Source: Nitrospira sp.
GTDB taxonomy: Bacteria; Nitrospirota; Nitrospiria; Nitrospirales; Nitrospiraceae
Assembly: GCA_024331125.1 (NCBI GenBank)
Contig: JANDJI010000001.1
Coordinates: 342,001 to 406,000, forward strand
Reading direction: 5' to 3'
Length of the DNA: 64,000 bases
This document shows positions 8,648-16,243 of this stretch, one piece after another; position 1 is the first letter of the stretch, and each line of letters opens with the position of its first letter. Made by a program: the position numbers and the translations under genes. A model generated the notes under the pieces. The model had not been told where the DNA came from, ran no database searches, and saw only the letters and a list, made by a program, of their open reading frames with translations.

Positions 8648-9373
8648 ATGAATAGGAATGTCTTACACGCCATCGCATTGTGTGGCATGTCATTGGGCTG
8701 GAGCTTCGCGATGGGCAGCCCTGGACAGGCGGCAATAATATCGTCTCCCGGTCCTGAGACCGGGATTGGTTATGAATGGCAAGTAGTGATGAGCCCGTCA
8801 GGCCCCTTCGGTCTCGATTTCGCTCATTTCCATGGATCAGTTGGTGCCAAGAGCTGGGCCGAACCTGGCCAGCCTGTCGGCGCGAAAGGCTGGACCCATA
8901 CGACCGACTGGGTGGCACTGGATCTCACGGGTTACACAGTGCCGGTCTACCTCACGGTCGAACTGGAGCGGGGGCATACGGGAAATAGTCAGCTCTTTCC
9001 CGCGTTCACGCTGTATTCCGGATGGGAGCTGGTGAATGACGATACGGACAATCACACGTTCAACAATACGGGCGATATCTCGTGGGCCACGAATTTGACC
9101 TACCTAGCCCATGTGGCCAACGCCGGCGGACCCAACGGAACGGATACCGGCACAGGCTCTGACCACGTTCATGCGACATTTACCCTGAACCCCGGACTCT
9201 ACTCGCTGGTCTTCGGCGGCAACCCACCCTATACCATTCCACCTCAGGGTGGGTCGCATTCGTTCTCGGCTACCCTGTCCACCGCGCCGGTGCCGGTGCC
9301 GGCGGCCCTGTGGCTGTTCGGGAGCGGCATTGTCGGTCTGGCTGGCTTGGCACGGAGACGGATGCACGGCTGA
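8648..9373 (+). CDS. VPLPA-CTERM sorted surface protein (241 aa, paralogue)
   Basis: The start at 8648 has a GGAGGT ribosome-binding site. An upstream in-frame ATG at 8564 is not supported. A signal peptide (about 28 residues, ending in GQAA) precedes a mature start with ETGIGYEW. The C-terminal sorting signal reads VPVPAALWLFG, a hydrophobic helix, then ARRRMHG. The sequence shares FTLYSGWEL, GGPNGTDTG and GLYSLVFGGNPPY with the product of the gene at 5539 and has the same length, so the two arose by duplication. The likely role is an extracellular or surface matrix protein processed by XrtD. No enzymatic motif is visible. Confidence 0.88.
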   Translation: MNRNVLHAIALCGMSLGWSFAMGSPGQAAIISSPGPETGIGYEWQVVMSPSGPFGLDFAHFHGSVGAKSWAEPGQPVGAKGWTHTTDWVALDLTGYTVPVYLTVELERGHTGNSQLFPAFTLYSGWELVNDDTDNHTFNNTGDISWATNLTYLAHVANAGGPNGTDTGTGSDHVHATFTLNPGLYSLVFGGNPPYTIPPQGGSHSFSATLSTAPVPVPAALWLFGSGIVGLAGLARRRMHG

Positions 9374-9446
9374 CAGGCGGTTTAAACCGGCTCCCGGATC
9401 ATCGATTGTTCTGATCCGGTCAAGAGTCGTTTTCAAGTCAGACCCC

Positions 9447-9488
9447 CCATCGGGCCGGGCTGCCAGAACAACGCAGCCGGCCCGATGG
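9447..9488 (+). terminator. Strong hairpin terminator
   Basis: CCATCGGGCCGGGCTGC pairs with GCAGCCGGCCCGATGG (one bulged C) around a 9-base loop, and TCATTTT follows. It lies about 75 bases after the VPLPA gene and ends that transcript, or at least attenuates it before the next VPLPA gene. Confidence 0.7.
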
Positions 9489-9537
9489 TCATTTTGAAGA
9501 AGGTCACAGGAATGGACAGAAACGGAGGTCAAGCGCC

Positions 9538-10167
9538 ATGATCGTCCCGCACAAATTTGCCACCCTCGCCCTCGCCAGCCTCCTTGCTTTCGCCGGCTTC
9601 CCTGACACCACGCAAGCCGCTGTCATCGACCTGACCCACGTTGATTTCGAATTTGATAGCTCCCCTTGGACGCTCGGTTGGACATTTGCCGTCCATGAAC
9701 CGGTCTTCGCCCACGCCTTGGGCGTTTATGACTCTGGGCAGGACGGCCTTGCAGATTCCGCCCAGGTGGGTCTGTGGTTGGCCACCGGCGGAGAACCACT
9801 GACCACTGTGATCATCCCGGCCGGAACGGATGCGACGCTCGATGGCTTTTTCCGTTTTGTCCCGATAAGTCCGGTCGTCTTGACACCGGGCGTTGAATAC
9901 CTCGTCGGCGCCTCTTCGCCGGGAGAACTGGCGACGTCCTTTTTCGGCGACAACGGCGTGGTTGATCCTCGGGTGACGGTGATCGAGGCTCGGTATTCCT
10001 CCGAATGGACCGGATTTGCTTTTCCGGAACTCACCGATTCCACTTCAGCCGGTGGCGCGCTGTTGGGGGCCAATCTGCGCATCACGCCGGTGCCGCTTCC
10101 GGCGGGGCTGTGGCTCTTTGGCGGGGGACTCATCAGCCTGGCAGCATGGACTCGACGAAAACGATAG
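9538..10167 (+). CDS. VPLPA-CTERM sorted surface protein (209 aa)
   Basis: The start at 9538 follows a GGAGGT ribosome-binding site. A signal peptide of about 28 residues ends at TTQAA. The body is beta-rich, with segments such as TLGWTFAVHEPVFAHALGVYD and VVLTPGVEYLVGAS that resemble DUF4082-like beta-sandwich proteins. The C-terminus has VPLPAGLWLFG, a hydrophobic helix and TRRKR. It is not an obvious paralogue of the two 241-residue proteins. It lies between their cluster and the di-haem peroxidase genes on the same strand. It has no regulon element of its own, so read-through from copy C or a separate promoter must serve it. Confidence 0.85.
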   Translation: MIVPHKFATLALASLLAFAGFPDTTQAAVIDLTHVDFEFDSSPWTLGWTFAVHEPVFAHALGVYDSGQDGLADSAQVGLWLATGGEPLTTVIIPAGTDATLDGFFRFVPISPVVLTPGVEYLVGASSPGELATSFFGDNGVVDPRVTVIEARYSSEWTGFAFPELTDSTSAGGALLGANLRITPVPLPAGLWLFGGGLISLAAWTRRKR

Positions 10168-10254
10168 CGCGAGTGAAAAGTGTCAGCACGTGTCTTCGTC
10201 TTCGTCTTTGACATTGCCTGTGGCTTCACAACAGAGTTTCAGACTGACTTTCAA

Positions 10255-10267
10255 TGGTGACGCACCA
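10255..10267 (+). promoter_or_regulatory. Short inverted repeat before peroxidase gene
   Basis: TGGTG and CACCA are separated by ACG, 27 bases before the start codon of the first peroxidase and just ahead of its AAGGAGGG ribosome-binding site. It could be an operator or a 5'-leader hairpin. There is no further support. Confidence 0.25.
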
Positions 10268-10293
10268 CCATTTGCAACAAGGAGGGTGCAACG

Positions 10294-12387
10294 ATGGCAC
10301 GGACATGGGTTGTGACTGTTTTGTGGGGATTCGGATTGATTGCGTCCGCCTCCACACTTTATGCGCTGACCGGTGATGGCACGATCCCCCGCGTGCCCAA
10401 CCCTCCCCCGCCGGCCGATGTGATTCACCTGCCCGGCGATCTCCGCTCCATCCCCGTGCCAGGCCCCAGTGAGCAGGATCTGGCTGAATATGTTAAAGAC
10501 CGGCAAATGGCTCTCGTGCTCGGCAAGGCCCTGTTTTGGGACATGCAGGTGGGCAGCGATGGGAAGACCGCTTGCGCCACGTGCCATTTCCGCGCCGGGG
10601 CCGATCCTCGTTCCAAGAACCAATTGTCGCCAGGACTCAAACGGACTCCAAAGCCCGACCTCACGTTTCAGCTTGGCGGCCCGAATTATCAATTGACCGA
10701 ACTTGATTTCCCCTTGACCAGACTTGCCATCCCTGACCAGCGTGGAGCGCTTGACCCCTTGACCGACCGAAACGACGTAGTGAGCTCCCAAGGAGTGCCC
10801 TATCTCGCCCCGGGACCTGATCCGCTGGGCTTTCAAGTCAGCCGATTCAAGACCCGCCGGGTCGAGCCGCGCAATACGCCGACGGTCATCAACGCCGTGT
10901 TCAATCATCGGCAATTCTGGGATGGGCGGGCCGAGAACATTTTTAACGGCGTCAATCATCTGGGCGACCGAGATTCGGAAGCACGGGTCTTGGCCTCGAT
11001 CGGCGGCAGTCTTGTGCCGGTTCAAGTGAGATTGGTCAATTCCAGCCTGGCCTCCCAGGCGTTGGGGCCCATTCTCAATGAACTCGAAATGGCCGAGCCT
11101 GGGAGAACCGTGCAGGACCTCGCCCGCGACCTGCAAAAAGGCAGATTATCTCGTCGGATCGGCAAACGGGTCCACACGACGCGCCCGTTGCAATACCAGC
11201 TTGTCGCGCCCTCGGACAGTGTGCTCGGCCTCTGGAGCCGGTATCCCAAGCCAGGACTCCGGGTGAATTCCTATGACGACCTGATCCAAGCTGCATTCCA
11301 AGACAAGTACTGGCGCAGTGACAAACGAATCGCCGTGGCGGACGATGGAACCATCACGATCGTCGATCGCCCCGGTCGAAAGCCCAACACCGATGAATAC
11401 ACTCTGCTCGAATACAACTTTGGTCTCTTCTTCGGCTTAGCCATCCAACTCTATGAGTCGACGCTGGTGTCGGATGATTCGCCCTGGGATCGATTTCGGC
11501 GACTCCACCCTCATCCCTCTGACCCGGCCCTCAATCCTTGGACCAACAAAAACCCTGAATTCATTTCGCGCCTGGCTTTGTTCGGCGCCCATCTGTTCAA
11601 TGATCGCCCTCGCGGCCCGCACAACCTGCGCTGCACCAACTGCCACGAGGGACCGGAATTGACCGACGCCTCCGTGCGGCGGATCATGATGGCTCCGAAC
11701 GGTCCCGTTCGCAACCGCGACGGTAACATCATCGACAAGGGGTTTAACAATATCGGTGTGCGTCCGACCGAAGACGATCTGGGCGTCGGCGCAAGCGACG
11801 AGTACGGTCCCCTGTCCCACAGCAAGCGATTGTTTCCCAACGACCCGCCGGCCTTCTTTGACGGCGCGTCGGTCACCAAGGGATTCGGCGTGGAGGGTGC
11901 CTTCAAGGTCCCTTCGCTCCGGAACGTGGCGCTTACGGCTCCCTATTTTCACAACGGCGACACCCATTCGCTGCGAGAAGCCGTCATGGTCTATAGCCGA
12001 GGCGGCAACGTGTTTCCCGTCAGGCAAACCGACGGAACACCAATCGAACCGCTGGGTGTCGCCAACATGACACCGGACGAAGTCGACGCCGTCGTGGCTT
12101 GGCTTGAAACCCTGACGGACGAACGGGTGCGCATCGCGGCCGCGCCGTTCGACCATCCGCAACTCTTTGTCCCGAACGGGCACATGGGGAACCATCAGCG
12201 AGTGATGCCAGGCCTCTTCGGCTTCGCCATGGACGACATGATCGAAATCCCCATGACCGGCGCGGAGGGAGTGCCGCCGTTGCCGGGGTTTCTGGAGGGG
12301 ATTTTTGGACCGCAGGCCGGCAAATGGCCTCGATTCCGTTCACTGGAATGTCTTCCCGCCATGATGTTGCAGGGAAAGTGTTCATGA
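10294..12387 (+). CDS. Secreted di-haem cytochrome c peroxidase/MauG-like protein
   Basis: A signal peptide (about residues 1-25) precedes a proline-rich linker. Two haem c attachment motifs are visible: CATCH at residue 94 and CTNCH at 447. Between the second haem and the C-terminus lies APYFHNGDTHSLREAV, the conserved peroxidase/MauG segment that helps ligate the high-spin haem region. At 697 residues it is about twice the length of a classic bacterial CcpA, with a long insert between the haem motifs. Family members reduce peroxides or carry out radical oxidation of partner proteins in the periplasm or outside. It is followed at 133 bases by a paralogue. Its place inside the VPLPA cluster suggests action on surface proteins, which is an inference. 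Confidence 0.85.
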   Translation: MARTWVVTVLWGFGLIASASTLYALTGDGTIPRVPNPPPPADVIHLPGDLRSIPVPGPSEQDLAEYVKDRQMALVLGKALFWDMQVGSDGKTACATCHFRAGADPRSKNQLSPGLKRTPKPDLTFQLGGPNYQLTELDFPLTRLAIPDQRGALDPLTDRNDVVSSQGVPYLAPGPDPLGFQVSRFKTRRVEPRNTPTVINAVFNHRQFWDGRAENIFNGVNHLGDRDSEARVLASIGGSLVPVQVRLVNSSLASQALGPILNELEMAEPGRTVQDLARDLQKGRLSRRIGKRVHTTRPLQYQLVAPSDSVLGLWSRYPKPGLRVNSYDDLIQAAFQDKYWRSDKRIAVADDGTITIVDRPGRKPNTDEYTLLEYNFGLFFGLAIQLYESTLVSDDSPWDRFRRLHPHPSDPALNPWTNKNPEFISRLALFGAHLFNDRPRGPHNLRCTNCHEGPELTDASVRRIMMAPNGPVRNRDGNIIDKGFNNIGVRPTEDDLGVGASDEYGPLSHSKRLFPNDPPAFFDGASVTKGFGVEGAFKVPSLRNVALTAPYFHNGDTHSLREAVMVYSRGGNVFPVRQTDGTPIEPLGVANMTPDEVDAVVAWLETLTDERVRIAAAPFDHPQLFVPNGHMGNHQRVMPGLFGFAMDDMIEIPMTGAEGVPPLPGFLEGIFGPQAGKWPRFRSLECLPAMMLQGKCS

Positions 12388-12520
12388 AGGATTTGAAGAG
12401 CGAACCGGTCATCGTGAACCCCCGTCCCATGTGGACGACCATCCAGCGACGTTCGTTCGGCTCGACGCCGGACCGGCTCAAGCGGAATGGAACGTTCCTT
12501 TTTCCCATGGAGGGACTCCT

Positions 12521-14416
12521 ATGACACCACGTGGACTCATGATCGGCCTTGCGGCCAGTGCGCTTGTGCTTAGCAGCGTCGTGTTCTCTCAAGTTGTGAT
12601 TCCGGTTCCCCACCCGGATGATCCGCCGCCCCCTCCATCGCTCAAAACCGTTCCCGTCCCCGAACCAGCCAATCTCGGCGAATTTGTGCGGGACCGCGAG
12701 GCGGCGATTCACTTAGGCAAGGCCTTGTTCTGGGACATGCAGGTCGGGAGCGACGGCGTGACCGCCTGCGCCAGTTGTCACTTCACTTCCGGCATGACTG
12801 ATAACCGACACCGGAATTCTTTGGCCCCTGGAATTAAACGCATCACGCGGACCGGCCAGCCCAACCCGGATACCACGTTTTACAACAACCTGGGACCGGT
12901 CGGTGAAGTAACGGCCACGGACTATCCTTTTTTCCCACGCAGCAATGACGTGCTGTCCTCTCAAGGTGTTCGCCGCTCCGTGTTTGTGGGGGTGGGGTTG
13001 GGACCGACTGACATCACGAGACCGGAGCCGGACCCCAACGGCTTCCGAGTCGGATCGGTGAACACCCGCTGCGTCGAGCCGCGAAACACGCCGACCGTCA
13101 TCAACGCGGTGTTCAACCACCGCCAGTTTTGGGATGGACGGGCGGACAACGTGTTCAACGGCGTCAATAACATGGGCGATCGAGACCCCAACGCCCGCAT
13201 CTATCGGGCCGATGACCCAAATCGACCAGCCCCTGTCCAAGTCCGGCTTGAAGATTCTAGCCTGGCTTCGCAAGCCGTGAGCCCGCCGGTCGATCCCTGC
13301 GAAATGTCCGCTGTCGGGCGAACCATGCGGGACGTGGGCAAAAAATTCGCTCGGTGGGCTCCGCCTGCTCAACCGGTCTTCAATCTGCGGCCGCTGGCGC
13401 TTCAGCAGGTTCATCCCCAAGACAGTGTGCTCGGCTCTTTAACCCGCTGGCCGCAAAAAGGACTCACGGTGCCTGATTACGCCACCTTGATCCGCCAAGC
13501 ATTCCATCGGCAGTGGTGGGACTCACCGAAAATCTTACGTGTCGCACCTGATGGAACCACGACGGTCGTCGATCCACCGACGAGTGGAGGCCTTCAGGCC
13601 AATGAGTTCTCGCTTATGCAATATAACTTCTCCCTGTTCTTTGGACTAGCTATCCAACTCTACGAAGCGACGCTGGTAGCGGACGACACACTGTTTGATC
13701 GGTTCATGGAGGGTGATTCGACGGCGTTGAGCCCTTCCGCCCAATTCGGCCTCAACCTGTTCCGCAGTCAACTGCGGGGCCAGTGCATCACCTGCCACGA
13801 AGGGGCGGAATTGACCGGGGCGTCGGTGCGCCAGGTTAGAGCAAGTCCGATTCGCATTCGCGAGGGCCAAGCCATGGACCGAGGGTTCAATGCCATTGGC
13901 GTTCTCCCCACACTCCAAGATTTAGGGTTGGGCGCGCGGGATGAACTGGGCAACTGGTTGTCCATGGCCAAACGGCTGGTGCCCGCTCCCGCAGAGCCGC
14001 TCGTGGTTGACGGGGCCTTCAAGGTGCCAGGCCTTCGGAATGTGGAACTGACCGCCCCTTATTTCCACAACGGCGGACACCGGACCCTCCGCGACGTGGT
14101 GGACTTCTACAGTCGGGGTGGTGACTCCCATACCGGCATGGTCACACTCGATGGAACGGAAATCGTGACCCTCGAGGTCTTTACCTTCACTGAGGATGAA
14201 ATGCAGGCCCTGGAGGCTTTCCTCCGTTCCCTCACCGACGAACGAGTGCGCTACAAGCGAGCCCCCTTTGACCATCCCCAAATCTTCATCCCCAATGGGG
14301 TGGGCCGACCGGCCGGATTCATGCCCGGCGATCGGTTTGTGGAGATTCCGGCCGTCGGTCGCTATGGTGGAACCCCCACCAGGCCATTTCTCGAACCAGC
14401 AAATGGAGCGAGCTGA
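12521..14416 (+). CDS. Second secreted di-haem peroxidase/MauG-like protein
   Basis: The start at 12521 is preferred over 12431 because it follows GGAGGGA and begins a good signal peptide (MTPRGLMIGLAASALVL..). The mature protein repeats the layout of its neighbour: a Pro-rich linker, LGKALFWDMQVGSDG before the first haem motif CASCH (residue 83), CVEPRNTPTVINAVFNHRQ, the second motif CITCH (residue 422), and APYFHNGGHRTLRDVV near the C-terminus. It is 631 residues long and clearly a tandem duplicate of the 10294 gene. The two have diverged, so they may use different electron donors or substrates. A strong terminator follows. Confidence 0.85.
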   Translation: MTPRGLMIGLAASALVLSSVVFSQVVIPVPHPDDPPPPPSLKTVPVPEPANLGEFVRDREAAIHLGKALFWDMQVGSDGVTACASCHFTSGMTDNRHRNSLAPGIKRITRTGQPNPDTTFYNNLGPVGEVTATDYPFFPRSNDVLSSQGVRRSVFVGVGLGPTDITRPEPDPNGFRVGSVNTRCVEPRNTPTVINAVFNHRQFWDGRADNVFNGVNNMGDRDPNARIYRADDPNRPAPVQVRLEDSSLASQAVSPPVDPCEMSAVGRTMRDVGKKFARWAPPAQPVFNLRPLALQQVHPQDSVLGSLTRWPQKGLTVPDYATLIRQAFHRQWWDSPKILRVAPDGTTTVVDPPTSGGLQANEFSLMQYNFSLFFGLAIQLYEATLVADDTLFDRFMEGDSTALSPSAQFGLNLFRSQLRGQCITCHEGAELTGASVRQVRASPIRIREGQAMDRGFNAIGVLPTLQDLGLGARDELGNWLSMAKRLVPAPAEPLVVDGAFKVPGLRNVELTAPYFHNGGHRTLRDVVDFYSRGGDSHTGMVTLDGTEIVTLEVFTFTEDEMQALEAFLRSLTDERVRYKRAPFDHPQIFIPNGVGRPAGFMPGDRFVEIPAVGRYGGTPTRPFLEPANGAS

Positions 14417-14432
14417 TCGCGGTCGATGGTCA

Positions 14433-14460
14433 AGCCGCCGCCGGGAAGCCGGCGGCGGCT
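14433..14460 (+). terminator. GC-rich hairpin terminator
   Basis: AGCCGCCGCCGG and CCGGCGGCGGCT form a perfect 12-bp stem around GAAG, 17 bases after the peroxidase stop codon, and GTTTCC follows. It is a likely intrinsic terminator. Confidence 0.75.
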
Positions 14461-14490
14461 GTTTCCAGTCCACCCGCCAAGTCCCCGCTG

Positions 14491-14534
14491 AATTCCGTCT
14501 CACCTGGTGCATCAGTCGGCACCCGTCGCTAGCT
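14491..14534 (+). promoter_or_regulatory. Regulon element, copy D
   Basis: TTCCGTCTCACCTGGTGCAT continues with CAGTCGGC and ends CGCTAGC, matching copies A and C through most positions. GG and GG are 10 bases apart in the sigma-54-like core. It lies about 120 bases before the tiny VPLPA gene and right after the terminator, so it should start a new transcript. Confidence 0.55.
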
Positions 14535-14633
14535 CAGATCTACTCTTCCCTGTTAAAAGCTGACGCAGAACAGGGCCAACTGACAGCAGAGTTCCTAAGC
14601 TATTTATACCTAGTTGATAGGGAGCGATTGATC

Positions 14634-14915
14634 ATGCGACAGCGTCTCACGCAACTAATGTTGGGCGTGTGCGTACTGCTGAGGCTCGGTGCGGGCAGCG
14701 TTTCATCCCTTGATAACCTCTCCCCTTCAACCAGCTTCGTGAATCCCATCACCACCCATGCGGATTACCGCCTGACCTTGAGAAGCGACGACTTCCAGTT
14801 TCTGGTCAGCGGCAACACCATCACCATCACCCCCGTCCCCCTGCCCGCCGCGGTTTGGCTGTTCGGGAGTGGACTGGCGGCAGCCTGTGCCTTAGTGCGG
14901 AAACAGATGGGTTAG
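14634..14915 (+). CDS. Very short VPLPA-CTERM protein (93 aa)
   Basis: The start at 14634 follows GGGAG; the open frame before it is not coding. The 93 residues consist of a signal peptide (1 to about 23), roughly 42 residues of mature sequence rich in Ser/Thr, and a C-terminal sorting signal (VPLPAAVWLFG, hydrophobic helix, RKQMG). This leaves a peptide-sized product after both cleavages. It could be a remnant of a longer gene, but the signal peptide, ribosome-binding site, regulon element and sorting signal are all intact. A functional small surface peptide is therefore possible. Confidence 0.7.
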   Translation: MRQRLTQLMLGVCVLLRLGAGSVSSLDNLSPSTSFVNPITTHADYRLTLRSDDFQFLVSGNTITITPVPLPAAVWLFGSGLAAACALVRKQMG

Positions 14916-15223
14916 CCAACGAAGTTGGGACTCGTCGTTCAGTTTTGTTACCAAAAACTACAAGCAGACATACGATGCGATTCCGTAATCCCTCAACGTT
15001 GGGGCGCGCTCCCCCGGCAGATCTGAAACAGATCTGACGTCGCCAGTCATCTTGGGGACCGTTTTCTCAAACACGACCGGCCTGGAGGAACGAAAGCTCC
15101 CCAGCCGTATATGCGAAATCTCGTCGTTTCATTGAACGGTCTGTACGACCATTCACTATCACCATGCAAGACTCAGTCACACCATGCAAGATTGCGTTTA
15201 ATAAGTCATAAGGAGCAACCACC
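14916..15223. other. Gene-free stretch with direct repeats
   Basis: No coding region is seen. The only notable structure is the 20-base-spaced direct repeat before the next VPLPA gene. Confidence 0.5.
15161..15191 (+). repeat. Two direct repeats spaced 20 bases apart
   Basis: ACCATGCAAGA occurs at 15161-15171 and 15181-15191, exactly two helical turns apart and 33 bases before the start codon at 15224. Each copy is preceded by TCAC or CACAC, recalling the GTCACA-TGCA part of the regulon element. It may be a pair of activator sites or a degenerate version of that element. Confidence 0.45.
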
Positions 15224-16099
15224 ATGCGACAACTGATGACTATGGCTTTCGCCAGTGCGTTCTGTCTTTCGCTTGTAAGTGCGGGCCCGGCCTTGGCCAA
15301 CACGGTCTCTATCGGTGATCCGACAAGCGGCGGAGTGCGCTATCACCTCTGGTACCAATTTGACAACCCCGGAACCCTGTCAGCCAGAACCGGGCAGGCC
15401 TTGCCCATCAATACCAATCCCGACAATCAACATGTCGATGCCGGCAGCGACGGCCTGGTAGACACCATCGCCTCAAAATCGCATTATGATCAGATCCGCC
15501 TCGGCGGCACAGCCAGTAGCCCCATCGAGCCGGGCATCTACGGTTGGACCCACACTTCCCGCTGGGCGTTGGTCGATCTCAATCCTTTGTATGCCAATGG
15601 GCACACCGTGGTCGATGTGAGCATCACCCTCGGCCGCTACGATGACGGCACGGCGGGCCGAGAAGATTTGATCCCTGGCTTGACCGTGTGGCTGGGGAAA
15701 GAAGACGCGGGCAACTGGCTTCACACCTACGTGAATGGGATTAACTCCGCGAACTGGGGAGCCTGGAACGGCGATCCTCCTTGTGCCCCGGCCGGTACCT
15801 GTTCATATTTCCCCACCTTGGCGCAGGCCGGGCTCGCCGGCCACGTCTGGGCCGAAGGTGATGACCATACCAATCCGACCGGTACCGCCACAGTTGTCAT
15901 CGACGACCTGGTCCTGAATCCCGGCGGAAATAACTATCTCACCATCGTGTTGGGCGGCCGGGCTGACCTGACTTCAACCGGCGCCGCCAAGAACTTCATC
16001 GCGTCGGTCTCCGTCGTCCCCCTCCCTGCTGCGGCTTGGCTCTTTGGCGCGGGCCTGGTCGGCTTGGCCGGCATGGCCAGACGGCGCATGGACGCGTAA
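15224..16099 (+). CDS. VPLPA-CTERM sorted surface protein (291 aa)
   Basis: The start at 15224 follows AAGGAG. A signal peptide (residues 1-25, ending PALA) precedes a body with GVRYHLWYQFDNPG, IYGWTHTSRWALVDL and NYLTIVLGGRADL segments. The WTHT and WALVDL pieces echo WTHTVHWVALDL of the shorter VPLPA proteins, so they may share a domain. The C-terminal signal is VPLPAAAWLFG, a hydrophobic helix, then ARRRMDA. It is expected to be exported by Sec and processed by XrtD. Two cysteines near residue 190 (PPCAPAGTCSYF) could form a disulfide. No catalytic motif is visible. Confidence 0.88.
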   Translation: MRQLMTMAFASAFCLSLVSAGPALANTVSIGDPTSGGVRYHLWYQFDNPGTLSARTGQALPINTNPDNQHVDAGSDGLVDTIASKSHYDQIRLGGTASSPIEPGIYGWTHTSRWALVDLNPLYANGHTVVDVSITLGRYDDGTAGREDLIPGLTVWLGKEDAGNWLHTYVNGINSANWGAWNGDPPCAPAGTCSYFPTLAQAGLAGHVWAEGDDHTNPTGTATVVIDDLVLNPGGNNYLTIVLGGRADLTSTGAAKNFIASVSVVPLPAAAWLFGAGLVGLAGMARRRMDA

Positions 16100-16243
16100 C
16101 GGTTCCTTCTGTTACATGCACCGTGATCGGGTCGGATCGTGACTGGTCCGGCCCGGTCGCGTGCCGCTTCCTCGCCCGGTCAACGCTCCGGTCACATTGC
16201 TCCGCTTTCCTTCACGCCCGGACTCCTGTACAGTGCATGTCTG

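Noticed and set aside
10255-10282. Sigma-54 promoter before the first peroxidase
   Set aside because: TTTGC is present but the -24 GG is not at the required 10-base distance; only a short inverted repeat remains.
10183-11136. 317-residue frame antisense to the first peroxidase
   Set aside because: The haem-bearing plus-strand gene is clear and this frame has no family features.
16109-16135. Further copy of the regulon element before the TIGR03790-type gene
   Set aside because: TGTTACATGCACCGTGATCGG recalls copies B and E, but it lacks the CTGG block and the match is too short to list.
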